NCBI GenBank assembly: GCA_963977125.1
Contig: CAXBNJ010000002.1
Span: forward strand, 186,001 to 250,000
Origin: UBA2705 sp963977125
Lineage (GTDB): Bacteria > Pseudomonadota > Alphaproteobacteria > Micavibrionales > Micavibrionaceae
DNA length: 64,000 nucleotides
Direction: 5' to 3'
The notes under the pieces were generated by a model. It saw nothing but the letters and a program-made list of their open reading frames with translations, was not told the DNA's origin and ran no database searches. The first letter of the stretch is position 1; each line of letters starts with the position of its first letter. Below, one piece after another: positions 28,237-37,667 of the stretch. Position numbers and translations under genes: made by a program.

Positions 28237-29493
28237 ATGAGCGTTATATTAAATCTAATGAACGGCAAATCGAGAAGCTTTGATGGTAAAGATATACCCA
28301 AAGATTCACTCAAAGCGCATTTCAATGCGCTGAGCCTTGCTTCCTATAGCATGCCAGATGACTATGAGAATGAGCTGAAATATGTCTCTAGCCGCTCTGT
28401 CTCTGAGATTCAAAACGAAATTCAAACATTATTTTCGACCGACAACCGTCATGATTCAAATCAAGACGGTTTTTTTATAGTTGAAAACACAGCTGAGGAA
28501 AATGGCTATTACCTTACAAGTATCCAAGTTGATACCTTGCAAAAAGACAAAAACGGTAAAGTTATTGGCTCAAACCAAATTCAAAAAGCCGACCACCAAA
28601 TGCGTGTGCGCCTTGCTTTCCACCCCCACAACGTGAAAGAGCGCGCCAATAGAGAAAATCAAGACGCTAAAAGATTCCATGCCGATAACGTTCTCTCGCA
28701 TCTAGGCGCCTCACATATTTACGGTATCCCTGAAGTATCAGTGAAAACTTTATTATCGACCAGCGAAAATCAAGAGCGTGGTGAATTTGAAGTTTTCTTA
28801 GATGGCGATGATTATGCCGGTACTATTATTGATAAAAAAGGCCACGCGCTTGAGCCTGTTTTCAAAGAAAAACTTGAAGCGATTAAAGCTGATGACAATA
28901 CAGAGCTTTACGCCGAAGCCATATGCATGACACGCCGCGTTATGTTTTACGGTATGCATTACGTCGCCGAACATAACGCATATGTAGGGTATGAATGCAC
29001 GATTGATAATAACCAATTCGCTGATGTTGAGTTAAATACAGCTAAAAATTACTCAGACCGCGAAATGGAATTTGAAGCTGCGGGAATCTTCCCTGCTGAT
29101 GGCCGTACACTAACCGCCAAAGAGCAAAAAGATATCCTTGATGCATCAACCCACGCATTAGACGCTTACATACTTGAGAGCACAAAATCTTTCGAAGCCA
29201 GCTGGGGCAGCAAAATGGAGCGCGCTAGCGTCGCTGCACAAACAATACGTGAAGATCTAAGCTGCAAGAAAAGTGGCTTAACCACTAAATTCTTTGATGT
29301 TGCTAATGACCAAATCCACCCCTGCCTTGCACTTGAGCGCAACCCAGGTGAATTACTTCAAAACCACATCGGCGATCTTTATAAAATATCTTTACAGATT
29401 GACTCTCCTGTCTGTAAGAAGAATAGTGCAGCTTGGTTAAAAAGCGCACGCTGTCGCGAAGCGTTCTTTCAGGATGAACTAAAAAGAGCTTAG
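28237..29493 (+). CDS. CYTH-like (triphosphate tunnel) protein with C-terminal extension, copy 2
   Basis: 418 residues, with GGGG 5 bases before the ATG. Every CYTH motif of copy 1 is kept at matching spacing: ENELK (44-48), RVR (123-125), K170 in SVKTL, RGEFE (181-185), TRR (232-234), E253 and D257, and EMEFE (276-280). Between these, the rest has diverged strongly, so selection has held the charged tunnel residues. The shared C-terminal part has W-GSKMERA near 320. A metal-dependent triphosphatase or nucleotide cyclase activity is inferred. It lies 188 bases after copy 1 and only 12 bases before a PfkB kinase, so it probably shares the kinase transcript. Confidence 0.7.
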   Translation: MSVILNLMNGKSRSFDGKDIPKDSLKAHFNALSLASYSMPDDYENELKYVSSRSVSEIQNEIQTLFSTDNRHDSNQDGFFIVENTAEENGYYLTSIQVDTLQKDKNGKVIGSNQIQKADHQMRVRLAFHPHNVKERANRENQDAKRFHADNVLSHLGASHIYGIPEVSVKTLLSTSENQERGEFEVFLDGDDYAGTIIDKKGHALEPVFKEKLEAIKADDNTELYAEAICMTRRVMFYGMHYVAEHNAYVGYECTIDNNQFADVELNTAKNYSDREMEFEAAGIFPADGRTLTAKEQKDILDASTHALDAYILESTKSFEASWGSKMERASVAAQTIREDLSCKKSGLTTKFFDVANDQIHPCLALERNPGELLQNHIGDLYKISLQIDSPVCKKNSAAWLKSARCREAFFQDELKRA

Positions 29494-29505
29494 GCTTCGG
29501 ACAAC

Positions 29506-30501
29506 ATGAAAATTCTCGGTTTAGGAAATGCTGTTATTGATATAACGGCAAATATTGAAGATGGCTTTCTTGATGATCATAAAATCAAGAAAGGCCTATG
29601 CTATGAAGCGCATATAGACGAAGTCCCCAAATATATTCAAATGCTCAAAGACTTACATGTCGATCTGGGCTATTCCGCAGGCGGCAGCGCCGCTAATACA
29701 ATGGTCTGCATCGCTGCGCTTGGCGGAGACGCGTCGTTTAGCGGTTTTATTGGCCAAGATGACGATGGTGATTTTTTTAAAGAGAGCCTTGCTCTTTATG
29801 ACGTTGACACCAATGACATGATTTCACGCAGCGCAGGCGAAACAGGCAAGATATTTATTCTCGTCACGCCAGATTGCCAACGCAGCTTCATGTCCTTTCA
29901 TGGTGCATCATCCACTGCACAGCCAGAGGCCGCACATAAAGATATGATCACCTCCAGTGGTTCTTTGTATATTGAAGGCTTCTCCCTTTATTCCCCTAAG
30001 GGCTTTGACATGTATAAAGCGGCGGCTGACATTGCGGCAGATGAAGGCAAGTTGATTATATTTAACCCCTGTGATGCCAATATTGTCACAGAGAAGAGCG
30101 CTGCCGTACAAGATCTTTCAGGCCGCGCCGACATCATTATTGCCAATAGCCAAGAAGCCTTAGCCATGACCAAGCAATCTACGCTTGATGAAGCTTTAGC
30201 GATTTTTGCTAAGATGAATAAAAAATGCATCATTATTACAGATAGCGCCAATGGTGCTTATATAATTGAAAACCACACAATATCACACTGCCCTGTCATT
30301 CGTGAGCCGTCTAAAATAATCAATGATAATGGCGCTGGTGATAATTTTGCTGGTGGGTTTTTATTTGGATATTTACAACAAAATATGCCTGCTGTTGAAG
30401 CGGCCAAAATTGGGCATTTATGTGCGGGCTATATTCTCGAACAAGCTGGATCCCGCCCTGCTGAAAAAGACGACTTGAAAAAACTCCTTTCTTCGCTATA
30501 A
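29506..30501 (+). CDS. PfkB/ribokinase-family sugar or nucleoside kinase
   Basis: 331 residues. The N-terminal LGLGNAVIDITANIED and SAGGSAANTMVCIAALGG motifs are typical of the family. The C-terminal catalytic motif reads NDNGAGDNFAGGFLFGY, with GAGD containing the catalytic Asp; the usual DT before GAGD is changed to DN. Overall layout resembles adenosine-kinase-like members annotated in alphaproteobacteria. It phosphorylates the hydroxymethyl of a sugar or nucleoside; the substrate is not certain. It follows the CYTH-like gene by 12 bases and is followed by a deaminase gene after 57 bases. Confidence 0.85.
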   Translation: MKILGLGNAVIDITANIEDGFLDDHKIKKGLCYEAHIDEVPKYIQMLKDLHVDLGYSAGGSAANTMVCIAALGGDASFSGFIGQDDDGDFFKESLALYDVDTNDMISRSAGETGKIFILVTPDCQRSFMSFHGASSTAQPEAAHKDMITSSGSLYIEGFSLYSPKGFDMYKAAADIAADEGKLIIFNPCDANIVTEKSAAVQDLSGRADIIIANSQEALAMTKQSTLDEALAIFAKMNKKCIIITDSANGAYIIENHTISHCPVIREPSKIINDNGAGDNFAGGFLFGYLQQNMPAVEAAKIGHLCAGYILEQAGSRPAEKDDLKKLLSSL

Positions 30502-30558
30502 TTACGCCCCGACCCCCAAGACTAATAACTCGGTCGGTAAGTAGGGATCCAACACTTC

Positions 30559-31536
30559 ATGACAACTGACCTTTTGCCAATTACCGCCATGGAACGCGCG
30601 GTCGATATTGTATTAACGTCTCCGCATCCCACCAGCAAGGTGGCCGCAGCCTTATTTGGGAAAGACCTAAATGGTGATGATTATATTATTGCGCGCACTA
30701 ATCACTGGCCCAAGAAAATTGATAAGAAGTTTGACCGCTCAGAGCGCATCGGCGATAGCAGCGCGACCCTGCACGCCGAAACCGCTTGTATCTTAGCTGC
30801 CCCTTACACAAAAGGGGCGTCTATCTGTGTCACGGACCCTTTTTGCCCTAATTGCGCAAAAAACATCGTTGAGGCAGGAATCAAAGCCGTTTACATCGAT
30901 CATAAAGGCTTCATCAAAGATTTTGCCGCCCGTCGTGGCCATGACTTTGAGAATATGTCCTTAAAAATTGTTGAACGCGCAGGCATCGCTATTTTTGAAG
31001 TCATTCGTAAAGACCGTATCATTCAACCCATACAAGTGCCGCGCGAAGGCTATCGTCCCAAAAGCGATAACCCAACTAATATTGTGGAATTAAACGCGCA
31101 GCCGAGCCCCGCATTATTCGCATCAGAATTAACCGCCGCGTTAAAACTCTTTGCTGATGATGAACCGTTTTGCTTGGCTTTTTCACAAGATAAATTTGGC
31201 CGCCTATACCGCGTTATATTGCGCGCGCATTTATCACGCGGCATTAAAGATTCCGAGCCAAGCGCCCCCGCTTTCGAATTGGAAAAGAAATATAATTACA
31301 CCATATCACCGCTAAATAGATTAATGCTCGGCGCACATAAATATGGCCATAAAATCCTGCCCGAATATGTGTATTTATCACATATTCCATCCGCACGTGA
31401 GCTGATAAATTTAATGGGTGAAGAACAAAAATTCACATTAAAATTAGATAAAGACAGAAAAGAAACACATTACTCCTCCCCCAAAGCTTTAGATCAGCTT
31501 ATCAAGGCAGGGCTACTAAATATCAAATTAATGTAA
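30559..31536 (+). CDS. dCMP/cytidine deaminase-family protein with C-terminal domain
   Basis: 325 residues. The first 115 residues are a zinc deaminase domain with HAE (72-74) and CxxC (C96, C99 in DPFCPNCAKN), the metal site plus catalytic Glu of the cytidine/deoxycytidylate deaminase superfamily. The start (SPHPTSKVAAALFGKDLNGD) fits dCMP-deaminase-like members. The remaining 200 residues are a separate region with no motif I know. A nucleotide-, base- or RNA-directed activity is possible. Placement with the kinase and the triphosphate-tunnel genes suggests nucleotide metabolism. Its 3-prime end overlaps the convergent next gene by 9 bases. Confidence 0.75.
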   Translation: MTTDLLPITAMERAVDIVLTSPHPTSKVAAALFGKDLNGDDYIIARTNHWPKKIDKKFDRSERIGDSSATLHAETACILAAPYTKGASICVTDPFCPNCAKNIVEAGIKAVYIDHKGFIKDFAARRGHDFENMSLKIVERAGIAIFEVIRKDRIIQPIQVPREGYRPKSDNPTNIVELNAQPSPALFASELTAALKLFADDEPFCLAFSQDKFGRLYRVILRAHLSRGIKDSEPSAPAFELEKKYNYTISPLNRLMLGAHKYGHKILPEYVYLSHIPSARELINLMGEEQKFTLKLDKDRKETHYSSPKALDQLIKAGLLNIKLM

Positions 31537-32736
31537 GTTCAATATATTGGGCATATACGTTCCAAGAGTAGTCTTGGAATCTTTCGAACCAGCATTACGT
31601 AAGCCGCTTGCTTTATAATCAAGCGCTTCATTTTCGCGATCATTGACTTCATCGGAAAAATTGGCGTAAAGCTGCTTCAATATAGTGATATTTGTATCTG
31701 CAAATTCAATCGCATGTATCTCCATTGAGTAATCTTGCGCATAATCACCTTTTTTAAAGTGGGTTAGGCCTGATATCCACTGCTCCAAAACATGCATGGC
31801 ATTTTCAACATCATCAGCACAATCGGTATTATCAATAAAAGCAGAGACTTTTTCATCCATCTCCACTTGATAGAAATCCATTAAATGTGTAATCGCCTCG
31901 TCTATCGCAGCAATCTGGCTGTTTTTAACGCTTTGCGTTAAGGGGCTTGAGAAGATAGCTTGCTTTTCCTCTCTCATAGCATCAACAGCACAGCGTGGGT
32001 CAAAGACTCTGTCTCCACTCGCGCTATATATTTCAAAAAACTCTTCCAGATCTGCGGGCAATAAAGGCATCTCCTCTGCCAAAACGCCCATCATTTCAAA
32101 AGTAAGCGGAATATCTTTTTCGCCATCTTCAAATGTCATTGTAATGGTTGGCACATCCTCGCCCGCAATATTAAAAGCCGCTTCCAAATTCGTATCAAAA
32201 TCAGAGCTATAATTTTGTACATCGAGATTCGCCTCTGCTTCGGGGTCAATTATTTTTTGATACGCATTCAAAAACACATTAAACATATCATCAAAAACCC
32301 CTTGATATTCTTCTCCTCCCGCTAAGACGACATCATCATTAAGGGTCGAAAAGCCTTCCATCATGATATCAAGTGAAATTGAATTTGCTCCTATATGTTC
32401 AAGAACCTCACGGGCATATTGCTCACGCTCAGCTTTATAATAACTCTGCGCGCTACGCAGAATATCTTCATAAGCGGCCAATATTTGCCCCTCTAATTCA
32501 CTGGCGCTATCAAGCAAATCATCGCGGTAACGCTCTAAATCCATCAACACTTGATTATCGATAATTTCGATCGCCCCTATGCGCGCTTCATCGGCTTTAA
32601 ATTCAGGGTTATTTCTACATAAGGCCTCAATATCCGCATAATTGGGGATCGTCGTAAAAGTAATGACCTCGCCATGCGTATCGTTTACACAAAGTGGGTT
32701 GGCGGCGAAAAACTTATTATATAGATCAATATCCAT
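31528..32736 (-). CDS. acidic helical protein of unknown function
   Basis: 402 residues, very acidic and helical throughout. No signal peptide and no membrane segment. Only a few cysteines (for example NDTHGEV near a Cys at 17, and a DCADDVENAM segment). The last 45 residues are more basic. No enzyme motif was recognised. It overlaps the deaminase gene in a tail-to-tail arrangement and lies 31 bases downstream of the 126-residue gene, with which it probably forms an operon. Confidence 0.6.
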   Translation of the reverse strand: MDIDLYNKFFAANPLCVNDTHGEVITFTTIPNYADIEALCRNNPEFKADEARIGAIEIIDNQVLMDLERYRDDLLDSASELEGQILAAYEDILRSAQSYYKAEREQYAREVLEHIGANSISLDIMMEGFSTLNDDVVLAGGEEYQGVFDDMFNVFLNAYQKIIDPEAEANLDVQNYSSDFDTNLEAAFNIAGEDVPTITMTFEDGEKDIPLTFEMMGVLAEEMPLLPADLEEFFEIYSASGDRVFDPRCAVDAMREEKQAIFSSPLTQSVKNSQIAAIDEAITHLMDFYQVEMDEKVSAFIDNTDCADDVENAMHVLEQWISGLTHFKKGDYAQDYSMEIHAIEFADTNITILKQLYANFSDEVNDRENEALDYKASGLRNAGSKDSKTTLGTYMPNILNLH

Positions 32737-32767
32737 TGATATGCGGTTCCTGACTTCTGTATTAAAC

Positions 32768-33148
32768 TTATTTGATCTCTGCGTTAAAGGGATTTACCTT
32801 TTGCAGCTTTTCAACTTGCGTATATATTTTTTTGGCTTTCAAACATTCTTTAGCCACATGATCACATGCACCTATTTTTAATGCGATGCGGGCCTCTGAT
32901 AGAGAGTCTAAGTTTTTTTGCCATTTTTCTTTTAAACTGTCATCATCGCTTCGCTTTAAACCATCTTCAATTTGAAACTCTAAAGTGGCTGCCGCGCGCT
33001 GCGCGTCACGGCGATATGTTCCGCTTTTTTCCGAGACCCACTCATTAAAAGCCTCCAACAGCCCCATTTTAGGCTGATTATTTTGCTTTTGATCTTTACG
33101 GCGCTGTTCTTCGCTCGAATAAATCTTTTGACGTTCCCCTGGCCACAT
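32768..33148 (-). CDS. small charged protein of unknown function
   Basis: 126 residues, rich in Lys, Glu and Gln, helical and probably coiled coil. No signal peptide, membrane segment or motif. A GGAAG site precedes the ATG. It is upstream of, and on the same strand as, the 402-residue acidic protein, and may act with it. Confidence 0.55.
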   Translation of the reverse strand: MWPGERQKIYSSEEQRRKDQKQNNQPKMGLLEAFNEWVSEKSGTYRRDAQRAAATLEFQIEDGLKRSDDDSLKEKWQKNLDSLSEARIALKIGACDHVAKECLKAKKIYTQVEKLQKVNPFNAEIK

Positions 33149-33467
33149 TTGATGACTCTTCCTTATTTTTTATCTTCCCTGTAAATCAATCTAGCTATTT
33201 TCCATATGTTTTTCAACATAATAATCGAAAAAAAATTACATTAAAACTAATCCAAAATCTCAGGCGCGGCGTATAAGAACTAAGTCAGCTAAAAAAATGT
33301 CCACTTTTTAGGAATTTATTTAGCGCTTATATATTGCAATTGCTGCCTTGATGACTATGATACTGAATTGAATAAAATATGTAGTCTCAAATTAGCAAAT
33401 CGGGAATCGGAATGGTGCCTATGGTAGGGCCATTAATGTATTCGCCACATAATGAAAGGTATTTAAT
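33149..33467. promoter_or_regulatory. dnaK upstream region
   Basis: About 320 bases. It holds the promoter of dnaK on the plus strand and of the small gene on the minus strand. A CTTG at 33347 resembles the -35 box of heat-shock sigma factor, but no convincing matching -10 follows. GAAAGG just before the ATG is the ribosome-binding site. No CIRCE-type inverted repeat was seen. Confidence 0.4.
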
Positions 33468-35411
33468 ATGAGCAAAGTCATTGGTATTGACCTTGGTACA
33501 ACAAATTCATGCGTAGCCGTAATGGATGGTAAAGATCCTCGCGTGCTAGAAAACGCTGAAGGCACACGTACCACCCCTTCAATGGTTGCATTTACAAAGG
33601 ACGGCGAACAGCTTGTTGGCCAACCTGCAAAGCGCCAAGCTGTAACAAACCCAGAAGCGACATTATACGCTATTAAACGTCTTATCGGTCGTCGTTTTGA
33701 CGATGATGCCGTACAAAACATGAAAGACAAAGCGCCCTTCAAAATTATCGAAGGCGAAAATGGCGATGCTTGGGTAGAAGTTAATGGTGAAAAATACGCA
33801 CCAGCCCAAATCGCGGCAAAAGTTCTTACAAAAATGAAAGAAACAGCAGAAGCCTTTTTAGGCGCGGATGTAACCGAAGCGGTTATTACTGTTCCTGCGT
33901 ATTTCAATGATGCACAGCGTCAAGCAACAAAAGATGCAGGCCGCATTGCGGGCCTTGATGTTCTTCGTATCATCAACGAGCCTACAGCCGCCGCTCTAGC
34001 CTATGGCCTTGATAAAGAAGCCAGTGGCGTTATTGCTGTATATGACCTTGGTGGTGGTACATTTGATATTTCCATCCTAGAAATTGGTGACGGCGTATTT
34101 GAAGTTAAATCAACCAATGGCGATACGTTCCTTGGTGGTGAAGACTTTGACCTACTCATCATTGATTACTTAGCAGAAGAGTTCAAAAAAGAGCAAGGCA
34201 TTGACCTTAAAGAAGATAACCTAGCTCTACAGCGTCTAAAAGAAGCCGCTGAAAAAGCGAAGATCGAACTTTCAAGCGCGCAACAAACAGAAGTAAACCT
34301 TCCGTTTATTACAGCTGATGCTTCTGGTCCTAAGCACTTAAACATCAAACTGACACGCTCTAAGCTTGAATCTATTGTTGGTGAACTTATTAAACGCACA
34401 ACGATACCTTTAAAAGCTGCACTTAAAGATGCTGGTTACAAAACAACTGACATTGACGAAGTTGTCATGGTTGGTGGTATGACCCGTATGCCAAAAGTTA
34501 TCGAGACTGTTAAAGAATTCTTTGGTAAAGAGCCTCATAAAGGCGTTAACCCTGATGAAGTTGTTGCTAATGGTGCGGCTATTCAAGGCGGCGTATTACA
34601 AGGCGACGTCAAAGACGTTCTCCTTCTTGATGTTACACCTCTATCGCTTGGTATTGAGACTTTAGGCGGCGTATTCACACGCCTTATTGACCGCAATACA
34701 ACAATCCCAACGAAAAAATCACAAGTGTTCTCTACAGCCGAAGATAATCAAAGCGCTGTGACCATTCGTGTTTTCCAAGGGGAGCGTGAAATGGCGGCTG
34801 ATAATAAGATGCTTGGTCAATTTGACCTTGTTGGCTTACCACCAGCGCCACGTGGCGTGCCGCAAGTTGAAGTGACTTTTGACATTGATGCCAACGGTAT
34901 CGTGCAAGTTTCTGCAAAAGATAACGCGACAAATAAAGAACAGCAAATTCGTATCCAAGCTTCAGGCGGCCTGTCTGATGATGATATTGATCAAATGGTT
35001 CAAGACGCGGAAAGCAATGCGGATAAAGATAAGGAAAAACGCGCTTTAGTTGAAGCACGCAATAACGCCGAATCATTAATCCACGCTACAGAAGCCAGCA
35101 TTATTGAACTGGGTGATAAAATCTCAGACGAAGATAAGGACGCTTCTGAATCTGCGATTAAAGAGCTTAAAGATGTTCTTGAAAGCGAAAATGCGTCTGA
35201 CATCACCGCCAAAACAGAGGCGCTTCAACAAGCGTCAATGAAAATTGGTGAAGCTATTTACCGCGCTTCGCAAGAAGACAATGCAGCCGAAGCCGATGCA
35301 ACATCAGCTAATGATGCAAGCGGCGAAGCTAAAGATGCTGGCGATGACGCTGATGCAGATGAAGATGTGTTAGATGCAGACTTCACTGTTGATGAAGACA
35401 GCAAGAAGTAA
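33468..35411 (+). CDS. dnaK: chaperone DnaK (Hsp70)
   Basis: 647 residues, full length. ATPase domain begins KVIGIDLGTTNSCVAVMDG, contains the second phosphate loop AVYDLGGGTFDISIL and VVMVGGMTRMPKVIE. The substrate-binding domain starts after VLLLDVTPLSLGIET, with the interdomain linker there. The C-terminal lid is Ala/Asp-rich. The tail ends in acidic residues (DADFTVDEDSKK), a variant of the bacterial EEV-like end. It folds and protects proteins with DnaJ and GrpE. It has very regular, expression-biased codons. Confidence 0.98.
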   Translation: MSKVIGIDLGTTNSCVAVMDGKDPRVLENAEGTRTTPSMVAFTKDGEQLVGQPAKRQAVTNPEATLYAIKRLIGRRFDDDAVQNMKDKAPFKIIEGENGDAWVEVNGEKYAPAQIAAKVLTKMKETAEAFLGADVTEAVITVPAYFNDAQRQATKDAGRIAGLDVLRIINEPTAAALAYGLDKEASGVIAVYDLGGGTFDISILEIGDGVFEVKSTNGDTFLGGEDFDLLIIDYLAEEFKKEQGIDLKEDNLALQRLKEAAEKAKIELSSAQQTEVNLPFITADASGPKHLNIKLTRSKLESIVGELIKRTTIPLKAALKDAGYKTTDIDEVVMVGGMTRMPKVIETVKEFFGKEPHKGVNPDEVVANGAAIQGGVLQGDVKDVLLLDVTPLSLGIETLGGVFTRLIDRNTTIPTKKSQVFSTAEDNQSAVTIRVFQGEREMAADNKMLGQFDLVGLPPAPRGVPQVEVTFDIDANGIVQVSAKDNATNKEQQIRIQASGGLSDDDIDQMVQDAESNADKDKEKRALVEARNNAESLIHATEASIIELGDKISDEDKDASESAIKELKDVLESENASDITAKTEALQQASMKIGEAIYRASQEDNAAEADATSANDASGEAKDAGDDADADEDVLDADFTVDEDSKK

Positions 35412-35433
35412 GCTATCTTTAATTTAGAAATAT

Positions 35434-35471
35434 AAGTTTTGGCCGTTATATAAAAATAGCGGCCAAAACTT
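35434..35471 (+). terminator. long hairpin between dnaK and dnaJ
   Basis: A stem of 16 pairs with one G-U (AAGTTTTGGCCGTTAT against ATAGCGGCCAAAACTT) around an ATAAAA loop. It is followed by AATTTTAAC rather than a clean T-run, so it may be a partial terminator, an attenuator that lowers dnaJ relative to dnaK, or a stabilising 3-prime structure. Confidence 0.7.
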
Positions 35472-35513
35472 AATTTTAACACGCTATATTTAGCTAAGAG
35501 TTTGAGCATTCAC

Positions 35514-36671
35514 ATGGCCGAAAAAGACCTATATGAAACACTAGCCGTAGATCGCGGCGCCGATGCTGATACGATAAAAAAATCATATCGTAAGCTGGCT
35601 TTGAAATATCATCCGGATCAAAACAAAGATAATCCTGAAGCAGAAGCGAAATTCAAAGAAATATCGCATGCTTATGACATCTTGAAAGATGCCCAGAAAA
35701 GACAAATGTACGACCAATTCGGCGAACGCGCCTTCCAAGGTGGCGGCGGTGGCGGCCCCGGTGGAGGCGGCGGCTTTGGTGGCACAGGTAACGCTGGCGG
35801 CTTTGGTGATATTTTCGAAGAAATGTTCGGCGATTTCATGGGCGGCGGCGGTCGATCACAATCCTCTGCCATGCGCGGCTCTGACGTACAATTCTCTATG
35901 AATGTCAGCTTGGAAGACGCTTATAACGGCAAAGAAGCCAATATACGCGTTCCTACGGTTGAAAGCTGTGAAGGCTGTAAAGGTAGTGGCGCAGCAGATG
36001 GCTCCGGTACTGAAAACTGTTCAACATGCGCCGGTCAAGGCCGCGTGCGTGCACAGCAAGGCTTCTTTACAATTGAGCGCGTTTGCCCAAGCTGTAATGG
36101 CGCAGGAAAAATCATTCGCAACCCATGCCAAAAATGCCAAGGGCAAGGTCGCTTAAAAGGCAGTAAGAAATTAAAAATAAACATTCCCGCAGGCATCGAT
36201 GATGGCCGCCGTATCCGCATTAGCGGCGAAGGTGAAGCAGGCGTGCGTGGTGGTCCATCGGGTGATTTATATATATTAATCAGCGTTAAAGCGCATGATT
36301 TCTTTAAACGCTCTGACAGTAACTTACATTGCCGCGTTCCTATCGCGTTCACAACAGCCGCGCTTGGTGGTGAAGTTGACGTTCCGACAATTGATGGCAA
36401 ATCAGCCCAGGTTAAAATCCCTGCTGGTACGCAAGGCGGTCAACAATTCCGCCTACGCGGTAAAGGTATGCCTGTTCTGAAAAGCGGCGCTAAAGGCGAT
36501 ATGTTTGTTGAGATATCGGTTGAAACACCTGTGAATCTGTCGAAAAAACAAACACAATTGCTCAAGCAATTCTCTGATGAGAACCCGAAAAAAGGCGGCG
36601 GCTCTAACAGCCCTGAATCAGAAGGCTTTCTTGGCAAGGTGAAAGATATGTGGTCTGATTTGAAGGACTAA
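35514..36671 (+). CDS. dnaJ: co-chaperone DnaJ (Hsp40)
   Basis: 385 residues from the ATG at 35514 (MAEKDLYETL). A TTG start 12 bases earlier is less likely. The J domain carries HPD in ALKYHPDQNKD, followed by a very Gly-rich linker (about 75-115). The zinc region has four CxxCxGxG-type pairs (CEGCKGSG, CSTCAGQG, CPSCNGAG, CQKCQGQG), followed by the two substrate-binding beta domains. Stimulates DnaK ATPase and delivers clients. Transcribed with or just after dnaK. Confidence 0.96.
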   Translation: MAEKDLYETLAVDRGADADTIKKSYRKLALKYHPDQNKDNPEAEAKFKEISHAYDILKDAQKRQMYDQFGERAFQGGGGGGPGGGGGFGGTGNAGGFGDIFEEMFGDFMGGGGRSQSSAMRGSDVQFSMNVSLEDAYNGKEANIRVPTVESCEGCKGSGAADGSGTENCSTCAGQGRVRAQQGFFTIERVCPSCNGAGKIIRNPCQKCQGQGRLKGSKKLKINIPAGIDDGRRIRISGEGEAGVRGGPSGDLYILISVKAHDFFKRSDSNLHCRVPIAFTTAALGGEVDVPTIDGKSAQVKIPAGTQGGQQFRLRGKGMPVLKSGAKGDMFVEISVETPVNLSKKQTQLLKQFSDENPKKGGGSNSPESEGFLGKVKDMWSDLKD

Positions 36672-36701
36672 GAGACGAAGACAGTCTAATAATTAAGAAT
36701 T

Positions 36702-36744
36702 ATGGGTGGTTTTGCTGTAAAGCGATACCGCCCATATTTTTTTT
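36702..36744 (+). terminator. rho-independent terminator after dnaJ
   Basis: A 9-pair stem (ATGGGTGGT with ACCGCCCAT, one G-U) with an inner second stem around TTTGCTGTAAAGCGA, followed by eight T residues. Confidence 0.85.
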
Positions 36745-36777
36745 ACGCCACAAGACTCTTATAAGCTTAGCGCTGCA

Positions 36778-37128
36778 TTAACTATGCATAAAATGCAAAG
36801 CGATAACATCGCGCATCTCATCATCAAGCAAGACATCGGATATATTCGACAGCTTAGAGATCGTGTCATCACGATCAGTAAACTCCGCCCCTAATGCATT
36901 AAAAATCATTGATGTCTGATCAAATTGGCGGCGCTCTTCCCCGCCTTCAAGGCTCTGCATTGACTTAAAGCCCAATGGCTCTACAGAACGCTCGGCTTTA
37001 TTAATCAACAGCCAATGATAAATACACCCTTTAGCGGCATCAATTTCAAGATCTAAGCGCTGTATTTCAATCACCATAATCTTGTGATTGGCAAAGGTGA
37101 AAAGCGGGCGAAAATCATTTCTATCCAT
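36778..37128 (-). CDS. small soluble protein of unknown function
   Basis: 116 residues. No signal peptide or membrane segment. Mixed composition with a FDQTSMIFNALGAEF helix and an acidic C-terminal half ending in ALHFMHS. It lies between the dnaJ terminator and rnpB, on the same strand as rnpB, and is not recognised. Confidence 0.55.
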   Translation of the reverse strand: MDRNDFRPLFTFANHKIMVIEIQRLDLEIDAAKGCIYHWLLINKAERSVEPLGFKSMQSLEGGEERRQFDQTSMIFNALGAEFTDRDDTISKLSNISDVLLDDEMRDVIALHFMHS

Positions 37129-37185
37129 GGAACAGTATCGCTTTCAAAATAAAATAAAAAATAATAATAAAATAAATAAAAAAAA

Positions 37186-37562
<377 letters not shown>

Positions 37563-37667
37563 CTAGTTCATAGCAAATGCCAATCAATACAGCAAGGGAC
37601 AAAACAGCCTCAGCTCTCTTGCGTTTTCAAGACAAGGCGGACGCTCTAAGACACATGTCACGAATAA

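Noticed and set aside
26798..33148. Interpretation as an anti-phage defence island
   Set aside because: CYTH, kinase and deaminase domains occur in some defence systems, but no effector, sensor or mobile-element context is seen, so only a nucleotide-related link is proposed.
33347..33380. CTTG as a heat-shock (RpoH) promoter for dnaK
   Set aside because: No CCCCAT- or CYTAT-like -10 box follows at suitable distance, so only the region is reported.
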